Assembly (NCBI GenBank): GCA_028456385.1
Contig: JALNQF010000959.1
Coordinates: 1 to 10,261 of the forward strand
DNA length: 10,261 nucleotides
Direction of reading: 5' to 3'
Source: Ophiosphaerella korrae
Taxonomy: Eukaryota; Ascomycota; Dothideomycetes; Pleosporales; Phaeosphaeriaceae
Shown: positions 9,552 to 10,261 of the stretch, piece after piece
How positions within the stretch are numbered: position 1 is the stretch's first letter
Layout of the letters: the number at the start of each line of letters is the position of its first letter
Made by a program: the position numbers and the translations under genes
The notes under the pieces: generated by a model
What the model saw: only the letters and a program-made list of their open reading frames with translations
Databases searched by the model: none
Told to the model about the DNA's origin: nothing

Positions 9552-9933
9552 CTATCTATTATAAGAGATACATAACTAATAGGAAAGAAATAATATAGGA
9601 TAGTACTAGCTAGTAAAGAGTAGAGATTATTAGTATAAAGGAGTATTAGTTTTAGGAGTAGTAAGAATAGTATTAGCGTATAGTAAAGTTAGAAGGTAGT
9701 AGAAAGTATAGTTAGATAAATTCGGCGTAGATAATAGTAGGCTAGGAAAGGGTTTTATAGAGTAGTTAGAAAAAGAGTAAGTATTAGAAATAGTAGAAAG
9801 TAATAATTAAGTAGAGGAGTTTTATTAGTTAATATTATTATTAGTAAAGTAAGAGTAGGATTTTATTTTAAGATTTATAATAGAAGAAATAGAAGTAAAA
9901 GAAAAGGATTAGAAACTATTAGTTAAGAGTAAA
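9552..9933 (+). pseudogene. Possible small coding relic between arrays
   Basis: The phase with codons starting at 9601, 9661 and 9721 reads as a plausible acidic protein fragment when TAR is taken as Gln/Trp: KFGVDNSRLGKGFIE (9718-9762), VLEIVESNN, DFILRFIIEEIEVKEKD (to about 9910). This is a different phase from the helicase (shift of +1), and a 44-bp array separates them, so it could be the helicase C-terminus displaced by array expansion, a separate small gene, or chance. A second phase is also fairly open over 9730-9930. I do not recognise a domain. The interval also holds one of the rare CAT words (9571). Confidence 0.3.
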
Positions 9934-9938
9934 GTAAG

Positions 9939-10261
9939 TTAAGAGTAGACGTAAGTATAATAGACGTTAAGAAAAAGATAAGTTAAGCGTAGGTATAAGT
10001 ATAACTAATATTAGGAGTAAAGTAAGTTAAAGGTAAATATAAGGTAAAGTAGGTTAAGAGTAGACGTAAGTATAATAGACGTTAAGAGTAAAGTAGATTA
10101 AGAGTAGATATAAGTATAGTAGATAATAAAGAGAAGATAAGTTAAAAGTAGATATAAGTATAATAGATATTAAAGAGAAGATAAGTTAAGTATAGGTATA
10201 AGTATAATATATATTAAGAGTAAAGTAAAGTTAGTATAAATATAAGTATAAGAGATATTAA
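9939..10261 (+). repeat. 44-bp tandem array, subfamily with TTAAGAGTAG
   Basis: Units start at 9939, 9983, 10027, 10053, 10098, 10142, 10186 and 10231 (spacings 44, 44, 26, 45, 44, 44, 45), so the unit at 10027 is truncated. It is the same family as the array at 9277, but most units read TTAAGAGTAG or TTAAAAGTAG where that array reads TTAAGCCTAG. Units towards the right end have lost their CG positions. The last units (10142, 10186, 10231) match the left-edge units (25, 69, 113) in order and type. The array continues past the window. Confidence 0.93.

Larger units (their letters stand above)
1..10261. other. Whole window mutated by repeat-induced point mutation (RIP)
   Basis: CpA and its complement TpG are nearly absent: about 40 occurrences counted by eye on the + strand, against roughly 1,000 expected from base composition. 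TpA is correspondingly abundant. CpT, CpC and many CpG remain. All recognisable relic frames show the matching codon damage: Gln and Trp codons read TAA/TAG, His and Cys read TAT/TAC, and Met reads ATA. This is the classic outcome of RIP, a premeiotic C-to-T process of ascomycetes that acts on duplicated DNA. The damage covers arrays, transposon relic, helicase relic and spacers alike, so no expressed gene is expected here. Ordinary cytosine-methylation decay would hit CpG first and does not fit. Confidence 0.95.

Noticed and set aside
1..10261. Mitochondrial or AT-rich bacterial genome
   Set aside because: AT richness here comes from selective CA to TA loss with recoverable fungal nuclear transposase and helicase phases. 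No mitochondrial genes, tRNAs or bacterial ribosome sites are seen.

Overview
The window looks like a dead, heavily mutated repeat-rich region of a filamentous ascomycete (Pezizomycotina), probably subtelomeric. CpA/TpG dinucleotides are almost gone: I find about 40 in 10.26 kb, where base composition predicts roughly a thousand. TpA is hugely over-represented, while CpT, CpC and many CpG survive. This is the signature of repeat-induced point mutation (RIP), which turns CA into TA on both strands. As a result only one ATG remains on the + strand and three on the - strand. No reading frame is intact, and former His/Gln/Trp/Cys/Met codons now read as Tyr/stop/Ile. I see no living gene, tRNA, rRNA or CRISPR array. 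The species cannot be fixed from the sequence.

Layout. (1) 1-321: a decayed array of ~44-bp tandem units with no cytosine at all on the + strand. (2) 401-~825: relic of the DNA-binding half of a Fot1/pogo-type transposase, + strand, with no catalytic domain found downstream. (3) ~826-4080: mutated DNA of unclear origin, with a short hairpin, a 98-bp minisatellite (1523-1790), a palindrome-rich patch near 1.9 kb, and weak hints of a minus-strand coding relic (about 2.05-3.23 kb). (4) ~4626-9284, + strand: relic of one very long gene, about 1,550 codons in a single unbroken phase, for a telomere-linked-type RecQ-like helicase. It has an N-terminal C2H2-like finger, the DECH helicase core and C-terminal Cys/His clusters. 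(5) 9277-9551: a second array of the same ~43-44-bp unit, starting exactly at the helicase stop. (6) ~9552-9933: possible small coding relic. (7) 9939-10261: a third stretch of the 44-bp array, running off the end.

How it fits together. The same 44-bp repeat, in the same orientation, lies at both ends, and the order of variant units at 25-156 matches that at 10142-10261. One helicase/array module of about 10.1 kb may therefore be repeated head to tail, or bounded by long direct repeats, as expected of amplified subtelomeric helicase units. Such duplication would itself be the trigger for RIP. The helicase reading phase has survived without a net frameshift, so the damage is almost all point mutation.
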